A DNA stretch of 64,000 bases, taken from NCBI RefSeq assembly GCF_000172155.1, contig NZ_ABIZ01000001.1, forward strand, positions 4,745,105-4,809,104, given 5' to 3'. Within the stretch, counting starts at the first letter, position 1. Each line of letters begins with the position of its first letter. The translations under genes were made by a program, and so were the position numbers. Below, piece after piece: positions 1 through 9,180 of this stretch. The stretch comes from Verrucomicrobium spinosum DSM 4136 = JCM 18804 (GTDB taxonomy: Bacteria; Verrucomicrobiota; Verrucomicrobiia; Verrucomicrobiales; Verrucomicrobiaceae). The notes beneath the pieces were generated by a model that was not told where the DNA came from, did no database searches, and was given only the letters and a program-made list of their open reading frames with translations.

Positions 1-11
1 CCCCTACGATC

Positions 12-437
12 ATGTCCCTAGAAGCCTGCCAGTTGGCCTTTGCCGAGCGCGATTCCAAGCAGACCATCGAGCAGGGCCTCGTTCTGGCCCCCAAATTCGA
101 TGCCGACGGCCTCATCCCTGCCATCGCCCTCGACCACCAGACCAACGAGCCCCTCATGGTGGCCTACATGAACGAGGAAACGCTGCGCATGACCATCGCC
201 CTGGGCGAGGCCGTGTACTACAGCCGCAGCCGCAAGGAGATCTGGCACAAGGGCAAGACCTCCGGCGAATTCCAGGTGGTCAAGGAAATCCGCGTGGACT
301 GTGATCAGGACGCCGTGATTCTGAAAGTCGAGCAACTCGGCGGCGGCTGCTGCCACACCAAGGCCCCCACCTGCTTCTACCGCAAGGTGGACCTCGAAAA
401 CGTGACGGCGGGACCTGTGCCGCTGGTGCGGGCGTAA
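12..437 (+). CDS. hisI: Phosphoribosyl-AMP cyclohydrolase
   Basis: Cytosolic enzyme that hydrolyses the adenine ring of phosphoribosyl-AMP in histidine synthesis. The 141-residue product has the usual length of a free-standing HisI. DCDQD (residues 96-100) carries the acidic residues known to bind magnesium, and C97, C113/C114 and C121 (motif GGGCCHTKAPTCF) match the zinc cysteines of the family. There is no HisE pyrophosphatase domain at the C-terminus, so that step must be encoded elsewhere. No other his gene is visible in the window; the gene is followed by an 880-bp repeat-filled gap, so it is probably transcribed alone or as the last gene of an operon that begins before the window. The ATG at 12 gives the family length. 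Confidence 0.95.
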   Translation: MSLEACQLAFAERDSKQTIEQGLVLAPKFDADGLIPAIALDHQTNEPLMVAYMNEETLRMTIALGEAVYYSRSRKEIWHKGKTSGEFQVVKEIRVDCDQDAVILKVEQLGGGCCHTKAPTCFYRKVDLENVTAGPVPLVRA

Positions 438-1317
438 CGGCAGCGATGCCGCGAGGTGAAGCAAAGTAGTGGTAGGCTTTAGCCTGCCTCACTCGCGCTA
501 CCCACGATTCCCAACGCAAGGCTAAAGCCCAGCACTACATTTCGGCTACCGCCTCCCGCGTAGTCCGGTTGTGCCAACCCGCTTTGGGAGCGGAGGAATA
601 CCACGCGTCATCCCCTTGAACCCGCTGACCGCCTGCCACCTCAGGCGTTGCGTGTGCCAGGCCCTTGGTCACTTTTCCCACACCCCACCTTCAAACTTCC
701 TGGGTTGTAGTTGCCGGATCAGGAGCCGCTCGTGGCAAGCGGAGCGCTCGCCCTACAGCAGACGTCAGGAGCGGCCACACACCAAAAGGCTCGCAACAGC
801 TGTCCCCTCCGCTCACCCACCGGCTGGGGACAGCCGGACTACTTTCAGCTGCCACCCGCGGCGTAGTCCGGTTGTCCCAACCGGCTGTGGGAGCGGAGGA
901 ATACGACAAGCGTCTTCCCCGTGAACCCCGATGACTGCCCGCCACCTCAGGCGTTTCGTGTGCGCAGGCCCTTGGTCACTTTTCCCACACCCCACCTTCA
1001 AACTTCCTGGGTTGTAGGGCGACCGCCCCGGTTGCCGGATCAGGAGCCGCTCGTGGCAAGCGGAGCGCTCGCCCTACAGCAGACGTCAGGAGCGGCCACA
1101 CACAAAAGGCTCGCAAAAGCTCTCCCCTCCGCTCACCCACCGGCTGGGGACAGCCGGCTTTGGGAGCGGAGGAATACCACGCGGCATCCCCTTGAACCCG
1201 CTGACCACCTGCCACCTCAGCCATTACGCGCCCGACTGAAACAACGATGCCCCTCCCGCTACTGATTCAGGCCTTTCGTCTTCTGTCTTGTGTCTCCCCT
1301 CCCTGCTTCGCCGGGCC
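438..1317. repeat. Gap with tandemly duplicated ~305-bp block
   Basis: No convincing gene. Near 466-540 an inverted pair (GTAGTGGTAGGCTTTAGCCT against AGGCTAAAGCCCAGCACTAC) forms a long hairpin. From about 559 a block beginning TAGTCCGGTTGTGCCAACC and containing CTTGGTCACTTTTCCCACAC is repeated from about 866, and the first 60 bases of a third copy follow at about 1160-1219. The copies differ by small indels, for instance a 14-base insertion near 1017-1030. Parts recur at 3413-3500. Short open frames here change between the copies and are not credible genes. Confidence 0.8.
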
Positions 1318-1926
1318 TCAGTTCGGCGTACTCCCCGTGATCGTCACGGGTGTACCGATCTTCACCGCCTCATACAGAATCTCAGCCATCTCCCGGGGAA
1401 GGCGGATGCAACCGTGCGAGGCTGGTCGGCCGGGTTGAGGGATATGCCCCGCGTGCATGCCCATGCCATAACCGGTGAGTCGCATCCAGTACGGCATCGG
1501 CGCTCCGGCAAACCGACCGCCGGGTGGTATCGGCTCCCGCCCAGATCTCGCATCGCCATCCACCACATTGCCCTCAGCATCCTCCAGCACACCCCAGGTG
1601 TTGGAGTATTTGTCCTGAATCTTCTCCGTGATACGGTAATTCCCCGCCGGACTGGCCCGGCTGCCCTTGCCGGAGGCGAGGTAGGTCCAGCCCACCTGCT
1701 CCGTGCCTTTGTAAATGTAGGCCTTCTGCTCATCCAGCACGATTTTGACCGAGACCGGCCCCTCAATGCTGTCTCCATTCCATTCATAGAGCACCGGCTT
1801 CGCCGGAGTCTGCCCCACGGGAGGCGGCGTTGGCTTGGAGGCACACGAAGCCAGCAGCAGCAGCGCCGCCCCGCTCAGCACCTGACCAGTCCAACGTCGT
1901 AAAGCTCCTCCAACACAGTAGTCCAT
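1318..1926 (-). CDS. L,D-transpeptidase (YkuD) lipoprotein
   Basis: Predicted lipoprotein of the cell envelope that makes 3-3 peptidoglycan cross-links or attaches proteins to peptidoglycan. The 202-residue product has an N-terminal hydrophobic stretch ending in a lipobox LASC with C28 as the lipidated residue, a Pro-rich linker, and a YkuD catalytic domain over about residues 55-200. The active-site signature is present: H158, then S170-H171-G172-C173-I-R, with C173 the expected nucleophile. It is transcribed divergently from the hydrolase gene at 2125. The downstream side (lower coordinates) is repeat DNA without an obvious terminator. Family assignment is secure; the in vivo substrate is not known. 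Confidence 0.9.
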   Translation of the reverse strand: MDYCVGGALRRWTGQVLSGAALLLLASCASKPTPPPVGQTPAKPVLYEWNGDSIEGPVSVKIVLDEQKAYIYKGTEQVGWTYLASGKGSRASPAGNYRITEKIQDKYSNTWGVLEDAEGNVVDGDARSGREPIPPGGRFAGAPMPYWMRLTGYGMGMHAGHIPQPGRPASHGCIRLPREMAEILYEAVKIGTPVTITGSTPN

Positions 1927-2124
1927 GGACTAACCTGTAGCGTTTTTCGTTCCCACTGCCAACGCGAAAAAAACGGTGCCGCCGACCTGAGCAGGAGCCC
2001 CGATTTATCACCAGTTTGCGTGGTTCTGTCACTTCCACCCCAAGACAGGAGCCTGCTTCGACCGATTCCATTTGCGCAGGTTCGAACGAAACCCTAAATC
2101 GCGGCGTATTCTCGCGAGCTCACC

Positions 2125-2928
2125 ATGAAAATTGTCCGTTACCTCGATCCACTCGACCTCATCCGCCACGGCGTCCTCAAAGACGACGGCTCCATCGTCC
2201 TCTTGGAGGGCGACGTCTTCGGTGAGCACCGCGCCTCCAACACGCCGGCCGAGGTGCAAAAGCTCCTGGCCCCCGTGGCCCCGGTTGCCATCGCCTGCAT
2301 CGGGCTGAACTACCGTCACCACGCCGCCGAGAGCGGTGCGCCCATCCCCCAATGGCCGGTGCTGTTCCACAAGTCCGTCTCCGCCCTCCAGAACCCCGGC
2401 GACCCCATCGAGATCCCCACCAAGCTGGCCAGCCACCAGGTGGACTATGAGTGCGAACTCGCCATCATCATCGGCAAGCGCTGCAAGAACGTCAAAAAGG
2501 AAGACGCCCTCAGCTACGTGCTGGGCTACACCTGCGCCAATGACGTGAGCGCCCGCGACTGGCAGAAAGACTGGGGCGGCAGCCAGTGGTGCCGCGGCAA
2601 GACCTTCGACACCTTCTGCCCCCTCGGCCCCGCCCTCGTCACTGCCGATGAGATCCCGAATCCGAATGCGCTCCAGATCAAGACCATCGTGAACGGCGAA
2701 GTCCTCCAGGACTGGAACACGAACGACATGATCTTCGACGTGCCCACCTTGATCGAGTTCCTCAGCGGCTCCACCACGTTACTACCCGGAACCGTCATCC
2801 TCACCGGCACCCCGCACGGCGTCGGCATGGCCCGCACTCCGCCCCGCTGGCTTAAGGAAGGCGACGAGGTGACCATTGAGATCGAGAAGATCGGCAAGCT
2901 GACGAATCCGGTGAAGTTGGAAGCATGA
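2125..2928 (+). CDS. Fumarylacetoacetate hydrolase-family protein
   Basis: Cytosolic metal-dependent hydrolase, isomerase or decarboxylase of the FAH superfamily (relatives include FAHD1-type acylpyruvases and 2-hydroxyhepta-2,4-diene-1,7-dioate isomerase). The 267-residue protein has a short N-terminal domain and a C-terminal FAH fold. The metal site is visible: E109 and E111 in DYECELA and D140 in TCANDVSARDWQ, with the conserved segment IACIGLNYRHHA at residues 56-67. No aromatic-degradation or ureide genes are nearby, so the substrate cannot be read from context. The ATG at 2125 follows a CGAGCTCACC stretch without a clear Shine-Dalgarno sequence but gives the family length. Confidence 0.9.
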   Translation: MKIVRYLDPLDLIRHGVLKDDGSIVLLEGDVFGEHRASNTPAEVQKLLAPVAPVAIACIGLNYRHHAAESGAPIPQWPVLFHKSVSALQNPGDPIEIPTKLASHQVDYECELAIIIGKRCKNVKKEDALSYVLGYTCANDVSARDWQKDWGGSQWCRGKTFDTFCPLGPALVTADEIPNPNALQIKTIVNGEVLQDWNTNDMIFDVPTLIEFLSGSTTLLPGTVILTGTPHGVGMARTPPRWLKEGDEVTIEIEKIGKLTNPVKLEA

Positions 2929-3873
2929 CCCGCTACGCGGGAGACACAAGACTTCAAGACTTGAGGCCAGGGGCGTGATGAGCGCCGCTGGCTTTTTTGT
3001 TCACGCCCGCTACGCGGGAGACGCCAGACTGCCAGACTTCAGACACCAGACCTGAGCTCTCGCCCCTGAAAACACCCACCAACCGGTAAAAGAGGCGGGG
3101 TCTCCGGCCCCGCGTGGAAGCGGAGCATAGGACACCCCTCACCTCAAGCCCCCCTGGGCTCTATCGCGAACATCTCGTCGCGATTGCCACCTCGGGGACC
3201 ACTCGCGGCAAGCGGGGCGCTCGCCCTACAGCGGAGGTCTGCAGCGGCCACACAACGCAAGGCTCGTCCACCTCAGCCACGCCGCTACCCCGACCCGCGG
3301 GGGACAGCCGGACTGCCCGCGGCGGCATGGCAACAAATCAATTGTCAGTCGCGCTACCCAAGTCCTCCAATACCGAGCTAAAGCTCTGCACTACATTAAG
3401 CTGCCGCCTCCGGCGTAGTCCGGTTGTGCCAACCGGCTTCGTAAGCGGAGGGGCCGGCGCGTTACCCCCTTGAACCCGATGACCGCCTGCAATGTCAGGT
3501 GTTGCACGGCCGACCGGGACAGGAATGCTTCCTCCTTTACTGAAGCAACATCTCCCCTGCTTGACCGTCTCAGGTTCGATCCCATCACAAGGTCCACCAA
3601 AGCGGCGTCGAGCCTGCTGAAACAACAACCGCCCCCCTGAAAACACCCACCAACCGGTAAAGGAGGCGGGGTCTCCGGCCCCGCGTGGAAGCGGAGCATA
3701 GGACAGCCCCTCACCTCAAGCCCCCCTGGGCTCTATCGCGAACATCTCGTCGCGATTGCCACCTCGGGGACCACTCGCGGCAAGCGGGGCGCTCGCCCTA
3801 CAGCGGAGGTCTGCAGCGGCCACACACCGCAAGGCTCGCCCTCTTCACCCAGGCCGCCCCCCAACTCTCCCAC
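2929..3873. repeat. Gap with 205-bp direct repeat pair
   Basis: No gene seen. A block of about 205 bp at 3062-3266 is repeated almost unchanged at 3633-3838 (offset 571): both begin CCCCTGAAAACACCCACC and end in GCGGCCACACA(A/C)CGCAAGGC; I see only a few differences. Between them are the CCGGTTGTGCCAACCGG palindrome (about 3420-3436) and the inverted GTCTCCCGC/GCGGGAGAC modules near 2937-2950 and 3010-3060 that recur across the window. Confidence 0.8.
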
Positions 3874-3903
3874 AAAAAAACGGGAGACGATCTCCGTCTC
3901 CCG
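3874..3903 (-). terminator. Rho-independent terminator of nrdBA
   Basis: On the minus strand CGGGAGACG pairs with CGTCTCCCG (9-bp perfect stem, 5-base loop) and is followed directly by seven T residues. It lies about 65 bp after the nrdA stop codon and faces the right way. Confidence 0.88.
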
Positions 3904-3967
3904 TCTCAGCATCAGACTCAAGTCTTGCGTCTTTCGTCTCGAAGTCTTCTGTCTAGCCGCTTCGCGG

Positions 3968-6900
3968 CTACTGGCACATCTCGCAATCCTCACCCGCCTG
4001 CGCCTTCCGGCGTGCCTCGGCGAGGAACTGCTTGTACTCATCGGCATCCACCTTGGCCTTGTCGGCAACAGCGGCGGCGGTCTGGGCGACCACGCCGCGG
4101 ATGTCCGTCTGCACCTGGGTGGTGGAGCCCTCGATGGAGCTCGCGCCCTTCGTGCGGAGGTAGTAGGTGGTCTTCAGCCCCTTGCGCCAGGCAGCGCGGT
4201 ACATGTGGCTCAGCGTCCGCATGTCCGTGTCCGGGCACCAGAGGTTCACCGACTGGCTTTGATCGATCCACTTCTGGCGGCGGGCGGCCGCATCCAGCAC
4301 ATAGGCCCAGTCCACGCTAAACGCCGTGGCGTACTTGCGCTTCAGATCCGCAGGGATCTCGTCCATGGCAGCCAACTCACCGTCGAAGTACTTCAGGCGC
4401 TCTGCCACCTCGTTGGTCCAGAGGTCACGCTTTTTGAGGTCCTTCACCAGGTACGGGTTCAGCACCACATAGTTGCCACCCAGGTTGCTCTTCGTGAAGT
4501 TGTTCGTGAAGAGCGGCTCGATGCACGGGCTGCTGCCCATGATGTTCGAGATGGTGGCCGTGGGGGCGATCGCCAGCACGTTGCTGTTGCGCATGCCCTG
4601 CTTCGCGATCTTCTCCCGCACCGGGCTCCAGTCCATCTTGCCTCCTCGAACCACATCCACCGGCTCGCCGCGCTCTTTCTCCAGCAGATCCACCGTGTCC
4701 TGCGGAAGCAGGCCGCGGGACCACTTGCTGCCCGGGTAGGTGGAGTACTTGCCCAGCTCCGCCGCCAGGTCACTGCTGGCTTCATAGGCGTAGTAGGCCA
4801 CGGCTTCCATGACCTCATCGTTGAAGTCCACAGCCTCCTTGGAGGCAAAGGGCAGCCCCTTGCGATAGAGCGAGTACTGCAGGCCCATCACGCCCAGACC
4901 GATCGGGCGGTGGCGGGTGTTTGCCGTCTTCGCCGCATCTGTCGGGTAGAAGTTGATGTCGATCACGTTGTCCAGCGCCCGCACGGCCATGCGCACCGTT
5001 TCGCGCAGCTTGGTGTGGTCGATGTTGCCTGCCTCATCCAGGTGGTTTTCCAGGATCACAGAGCCCAGGTTGCAGACGGCCGTCTCATCCTTGCTCGTGT
5101 TCAGCGTGATCTCGGTGCAGAGGTTGCTGCTGTGGATGACGCCGGCATGGTCCTGCGGGCTGCGGACGTTGCACGGATCCTTGAAGGTGATCCAGGGGTG
5201 TCCAGTCTCGAAGATCGCCTTGAGCATGGACTTCCAGAGATCGATCGCCGGAATCTGCTTGCCCAGCACCTTGCCCTCGGCCGCCATCGCCTCGTACTCC
5301 AGGTAGCGCTTCTCAAACGCCTGGCCATAGAGCTCGTGAAGATCCGGCGTCTCGTTGGCGCGGAAGAGCGTCCAGTGGGAGCGGGCTTCCATGCGTTTCA
5401 TGAAGAGGTCCGGCACCCAGTTGGCCGTGTTCATGTCATGCGTGCGGCGGCGCTCGTCGCCCACGTTCTTGCGCAGGTCGAGGAAATCGACAATGTCGTT
5501 GTGCCACGTTTCCAGGTAGGCGCAGCCGGAGCCGCGGCGCTTCCCGCCCTGGTTCACCGCCACGAGCTGGTCATTGTGCAGTTTCAGGAAGGGAATCACG
5601 CCCTGGCTCTCGCCGTTGGTGCCCTTGATGTAGCTGCCCGTGCCACGCACCGCCGTCCAGGAGCCACCCAGACCCCCGGCCCACTTGCTGAGGAAGGCGT
5701 TCTCCGCGATGCCGCGGATCATGATGGACTCAATGTTGTCGTCCACCTTGTACAGGTAGCAGGAGGAGAGCTGGGAGTGCAGCGTGCCGCTGTTGAAGAG
5801 CGTCGGCGTGCTGGAGCAGAAGCGGCGGCTCTTGTACATGCGGTACAGGGCGATCACCTTCTCCGTGGGATCCTCCTCGCGGACGAAGAGGCCCATGGCC
5901 ACGCGCATCCAGAAGAGCTGCGGCGTCTCCAGGCGCTTCGCAGGCTTCGTCTTCTTGTCGATGATCAGATACCGGTCATACAGGGTGTGGATGCCCAGGT
6001 AGTCGAAATCCATGTCCGCAGCGGGGTCCAGCGCATCGGCCAGCTTGTCCAGATCAAAGTCCAGCAGCTTGGCGTTGATGCGATCAATCTCCACCCCGCG
6101 CTGCAGATTGCGGCGGAACGCCCGGCGGTGGAAGGTCTGCAGGGAGCCGATGCCATCGCGCACGATGTCCCAGCCCAGCACTTCCTCATAGATGTAGCTC
6201 AGGAGGATGCGCGCGGCGAACCGGGCAAAGTCGGCATCCCGGGCCATGAGGGCCTTTGCGTTCAGGATGATGGTCTGCTTCAGGTGATCCAGCGAGATGT
6301 CCGTGGCCAGGGAGCGACGCAGGGAGGATTCGATCTCCGCACGGCTGATGCAGAGGTCCAGCCCCATCATGGCAAAGTCGATACGCCTCTGCAGATCCAG
6401 GCCATCCCAGAGGATGGTTTCCTTGTCTGAGATGCGCACCATGATCATCTCCTGCTGGCCGTCATCCACCGGCAGTTCCGGTGCGGAGATGTCGGCAGCC
6501 GACTTGGCATCCCGTTCCCGGGAGTCCGCGCGCAGCGCACGGTAGAGCATGTAGGCCTTGGCCGCCTTGAAGTGGCCCTGCCGCATGAGTTGCTCTTCCA
6601 CCAGGTCCTGCACCTGCTCGATGTGGATGAACTGCTTGGCCTCCTCGATCATCTGGTGCGTGAGCGCCTCCGCCACCGCCTTCGCATGCGTCGTGCCCAT
6701 CTCGACGGACACAAACGCCTTGCTCACCGCCAGCTCGATCTTGTTGGGGTTCCACGAGACCACCTGCCCGTTGCGGCGGATGATCTTCGTGGGCACCAGC
6801 AGGCCCACCGGGGCGTTGGCTTCGGTATCAGACATGCTTTCAAGACGCTGACGGCGGGCAATGACACTGCGTGCCACATCATGCGCGTTCTGCTTCACCA

Positions 6901-7297
6901 GCACGTGCTCGATGGCATGGTAGATCTCCTGCGCCGTGAGCGACAGCAGCTCATCCCCCACTTTCTCTGCATTACGCTTGGCACGCTCGTGCAGTTCCTG
7001 CGCCACCTGCAGGCTGAAGACCTTCACCCGCTTCTGGTTGGCCGGAGTGAATATGTCAGTCTCATCCTGATTGCGGGAGAGGAGCAGATCCGTCAGCGCG
7101 CCGCCGATCGTCTCGGCAATCTCCGCCAGGTCAAAGTCACGGTGCTCCCCCCTCACCCGCACTTTCAGCGTTGCCGCGCCGTTCGCGTTCTCCCCTAGGG
7201 CCACGTTTCGCCAGTCGAAACTGGGCTTTTCACTCTTCGACTTGGTGGCAAGTCGTTTCAACTCTAGGTCTTCCTGGAAATGGTGGGTCGAAATCAT
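3968..7297 (-). CDS. nrdA: Class I ribonucleotide reductase, alpha subunit
   Basis: Catalytic subunit that reduces ribonucleotides to deoxyribonucleotides with the beta subunit encoded just upstream. The start at 7297 (MISTHHFQ) is preferred because the 44 residues before it are Pro/Arg-rich and non-conserved, and AAGG lies upstream; this gives 1109 residues, much longer than E. coli NrdA (761). The first ~370 residues look like tandem ATP-cone regions: a degenerate one at about 25-135, a clear one beginning VPTKIIRRNGQVVSWNPNKI, and a third cone-like stretch after it. The barrel carries C513 (SSCYLY) and C742 (AVCNLGS), the redox pair, and C727 in NLCTEI, the radical cysteine, with E729 beside it. 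The C-terminus ends CEMCQ, giving the mobile re-reduction cysteines C1105 and C1108. The extended N-terminus resembles that described for chlamydial NrdA. Confidence 0.95.
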   Translation of the reverse strand: MISTHHFQEDLELKRLATKSKSEKPSFDWRNVALGENANGAATLKVRVRGEHRDFDLAEIAETIGGALTDLLLSRNQDETDIFTPANQKRVKVFSLQVAQELHERAKRNAEKVGDELLSLTAQEIYHAIEHVLVKQNAHDVARSVIARRQRLESMSDTEANAPVGLLVPTKIIRRNGQVVSWNPNKIELAVSKAFVSVEMGTTHAKAVAEALTHQMIEEAKQFIHIEQVQDLVEEQLMRQGHFKAAKAYMLYRALRADSRERDAKSAADISAPELPVDDGQQEMIMVRISDKETILWDGLDLQRRIDFAMMGLDLCISRAEIESSLRRSLATDISLDHLKQTIILNAKALMARDADFARFAARILLSYIYEEVLGWDIVRDGIGSLQTFHRRAFRRNLQRGVEIDRINAKLLDFDLDKLADALDPAADMDFDYLGIHTLYDRYLIIDKKTKPAKRLETPQLFWMRVAMGLFVREEDPTEKVIALYRMYKSRRFCSSTPTLFNSGTLHSQLSSCYLYKVDDNIESIMIRGIAENAFLSKWAGGLGGSWTAVRGTGSYIKGTNGESQGVIPFLKLHNDQLVAVNQGGKRRGSGCAYLETWHNDIVDFLDLRKNVGDERRRTHDMNTANWVPDLFMKRMEARSHWTLFRANETPDLHELYGQAFEKRYLEYEAMAAEGKVLGKQIPAIDLWKSMLKAIFETGHPWITFKDPCNVRSPQDHAGVIHSSNLCTEITLNTSKDETAVCNLGSVILENHLDEAGNIDHTKLRETVRMAVRALDNVIDINFYPTDAAKTANTRHRPIGLGVMGLQYSLYRKGLPFASKEAVDFNDEVMEAVAYYAYEASSDLAAELGKYSTYPGSKWSRGLLPQDTVDLLEKERGEPVDVVRGGKMDWSPVREKIAKQGMRNSNVLAIAPTATISNIMGSSPCIEPLFTNNFTKSNLGGNYVVLNPYLVKDLKKRDLWTNEVAERLKYFDGELAAMDEIPADLKRKYATAFSVDWAYVLDAAARRQKWIDQSQSVNLWCPDTDMRTLSHMYRAAWRKGLKTTYYLRTKGASSIEGSTTQVQTDIRGVVAQTAAAVADKAKVDADEYKQFLAEARRKAQAGEDCEMCQ

Positions 7298-7556
7298 GTT
7301 GAGCCTTAGGTTGAGGATGGGTCGCTGAAGGGGGGCTTTTTTGGGAGTCTGATGCGGTGTAGGGGCCGGAAAAGGGGCGCGAAGTCTAGCGGGGGTCGGG
7401 AGCGGTGCAAGCCGGACTCGATCTTTCATTCACGCCTCTCATAGTAGTACGGGGGGCGGCACCCAGGGGGACGGGCGCAGCGCAGCAGGTGGGTGGTGGG
7501 AGGGGGCTTGGGAGCCTGGGCTAAATCAATCGGAGCGGAGTCTTGGTCTTTTTATC

Positions 7557-8642
7557 CTAGAGGTCATCGTCGGAACCCGTGTGCAGGGAGGAAGCCTTCT
7601 GGTAGTCCGTCACGGTGCCTTCAAAGAAGTTCTGCTCCTTGCGGATGTCCTGCATCTCCGCCAGCCAGGGCAGCGGATTCACGATGCCCGGGGTGAGCGC
7701 CGGCAGCCCCACGCTCGCCAGACGGCGATCCGCGATGAAGTCGATGTACAGCTCAAACTCCCCGGCAGTCAGACCCACCGCAGCCACCGGCAGGCAGTCG
7801 CGGATGAATTCCTTCTCCAGCGCCACGGCCTCTTTCATCAGCTCGACCAGCTCCTCGCGGAACTCCGGCGTCCAGATTTCTGGATTCTCATCAATGAGGT
7901 CCATGAACAGGTTGCGGAAGACCTTGATGTGGTTGCTCTCGTCCCGCAGGGTGTAGCGGAACATGGTGCCGATCCCCGGGAACTTGCCCTGGCGGTACAG
8001 GCTCAGGATCATGCCGAAGAGCCCGTAGAACTGGGTCCCCTCCATGCACTGGCCAAAGACAAAGATGTTCTTCGCCAGGAGACGCTTGTTCTCGATCTGC
8101 GTCAGGTCCAGGTCGCGACGCAGCGCGTTGGAGGAGCGCGTCACGAACGCGTTCTTCTTCACGATCGTCGGGATGTCTTCAAACATCGCCTCGCACTCGT
8201 GCGGGTTGATCCCCAGGGAGGAGATCATATAGAGCAGGGAGTCCGCGTGGATGTTCTCCTCATGCGCATGGCGGCCCAGCACCAGCTTCAGCTCAGGTGC
8301 CGTCACGAGTTCCCGCACCACGTGTTGGATGTTGTCCCCCACGATGCCTTCGGCGGCGGAAAAATAGCCGATGCCCATCATGATGATCCAGCGCTCCACC
8401 TCGGCCACCTGGTCCACAGAGCGCCATTGCTCCACGTCCTTCTGCATCTGGATGTCCTCCGGCTCCCAGTGGTTGGCCTTCATCACCCGGTACAGGTCAT
8501 AGGCCCACTGGTACTTAAGAGGCAGGAGATTAAACGTCATGGTCTGACGCCCATTGATGACGCGCTTCGCATGAAAGGCCGCCTCAGCTTTGTCCTGATC
8601 CAAGACGAAGGTGCGATTGCCGATTTGAAATGTTTTTTCCAT
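7557..8642 (-). CDS. nrdB: Class I ribonucleotide reductase, beta subunit (Ic-like)
   Basis: Radical-generating dimetal subunit of ribonucleotide reductase, 361 residues from MEKTFQIGN. The metal ligands can be placed by alignment to E. coli R2: E98 (YFSAAEGI, where E. coli has Asp84), E129 and H132 (HEENIHADS), E201 (CMEGTQFY), E235 and H238 (RDESNH). The residue at the position of the stable tyrosyl radical (Tyr122 in E. coli) is L136, not Tyr. Glu as first ligand together with a missing radical Tyr is the pattern of class Ic enzymes such as that of Chlamydia trachomatis (Phe127, Mn/Fe cofactor), though Leu instead of Phe is notable. The C-terminal YQKASS region holds a candidate radical-transfer Tyr. 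It precedes nrdA by 259 bp on the same strand and is probably cotranscribed with it. Confidence 0.95.
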   Translation of the reverse strand: MEKTFQIGNRTFVLDQDKAEAAFHAKRVINGRQTMTFNLLPLKYQWAYDLYRVMKANHWEPEDIQMQKDVEQWRSVDQVAEVERWIIMMGIGYFSAAEGIVGDNIQHVVRELVTAPELKLVLGRHAHEENIHADSLLYMISSLGINPHECEAMFEDIPTIVKKNAFVTRSSNALRRDLDLTQIENKRLLAKNIFVFGQCMEGTQFYGLFGMILSLYRQGKFPGIGTMFRYTLRDESNHIKVFRNLFMDLIDENPEIWTPEFREELVELMKEAVALEKEFIRDCLPVAAVGLTAGEFELYIDFIADRRLASVGLPALTPGIVNPLPWLAEMQDIRKEQNFFEGTVTDYQKASSLHTGSDDDL

Positions 8643-8731
8643 GGTGGGAGACGGAAGGAGAGATCTGCTTGAGAGAGAGGGAGTTGAGCCAGAACCGAGC
8701 GTCGGGTGTCGTGTCGTGGGGCACAAGTAGA

Positions 8732-8747
8732 ACACAATATGTTGTGC
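8732..8747 (-). promoter_or_regulatory. NrdR box upstream of nrdB
   Basis: ACACAATATGTTGTGC is a near-perfect match to the NrdR consensus (ACACwATATATwGTGT type) and is almost palindromic. It sits about 90 bp upstream of the nrdB start. NrdR represses reductase genes at high dATP/ATP. NrdR sites usually come in pairs; I do not see a convincing second box one to three helical turns away. Confidence 0.72.
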
Positions 8748-9180
8748 CGGTCCACACATTTGGCCACTACCGGCGGGGCAAAACCTGCTTTCCCTAGTAT
8801 TTGGCCGGATCGAGGGACTTTAAAAAGTTTTCAAGTAAAAACCCTGTTCGTTTCAATCGAAAATTTGTGATTTCCGGTTGCAAAGTACCAACTTTTCCAA
8901 GCAACTCAGAGTGAGCGAAATTAAGGAAAACTGAGCTGATGCGGCAGGAAATTTGATCCCTCCAGCGGCATTGTTCCTGCACTCCAGCGCCGCTTTTTTT
9001 GCGCCCGAAAAGTGGCAGGTGGTAGCCCGAAAATCCTCGGACGCGCCCTGGAGCACCTCTGCTAATCGGGTCCATCGACACAAATTCGGCGTCCCAAGGT
9101 GGGAGTACCCCATTTAAACCAAACTTCGCTGTTGATCATCAACCCGTAGCGAATGCTTAACACGCCGCCAGTAGCGGAGG
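8748..9180. other. AT-richer upstream region of nrdB
   Basis: No gene recognised. The stretch at about 8800-8960 is clearly richer in A+T than its surroundings (runs such as TTTAAAAAGTTTTCAAG), in keeping with a promoter or leader region. Open frames on the minus strand here encode nothing recognisable. Confidence 0.5.

Noticed and set aside
3560-3610. GGTTCGATCCC, tRNA T-arm-like string
   Set aside because: No acceptor, D or anticodon arm can be folded around it.
4205-6430. Long open frame (about 740 codons) on the plus strand
   Set aside because: It is the complement of the nrdA coding sequence; GC-rich third positions keep the antisense frame open. It has no family signature (His/Val/Arg-rich).
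8794-9113. Possible small minus-strand gene upstream of nrdB
   Set aside because: No recognised motif, biased start options and location in the promoter region of nrdB.
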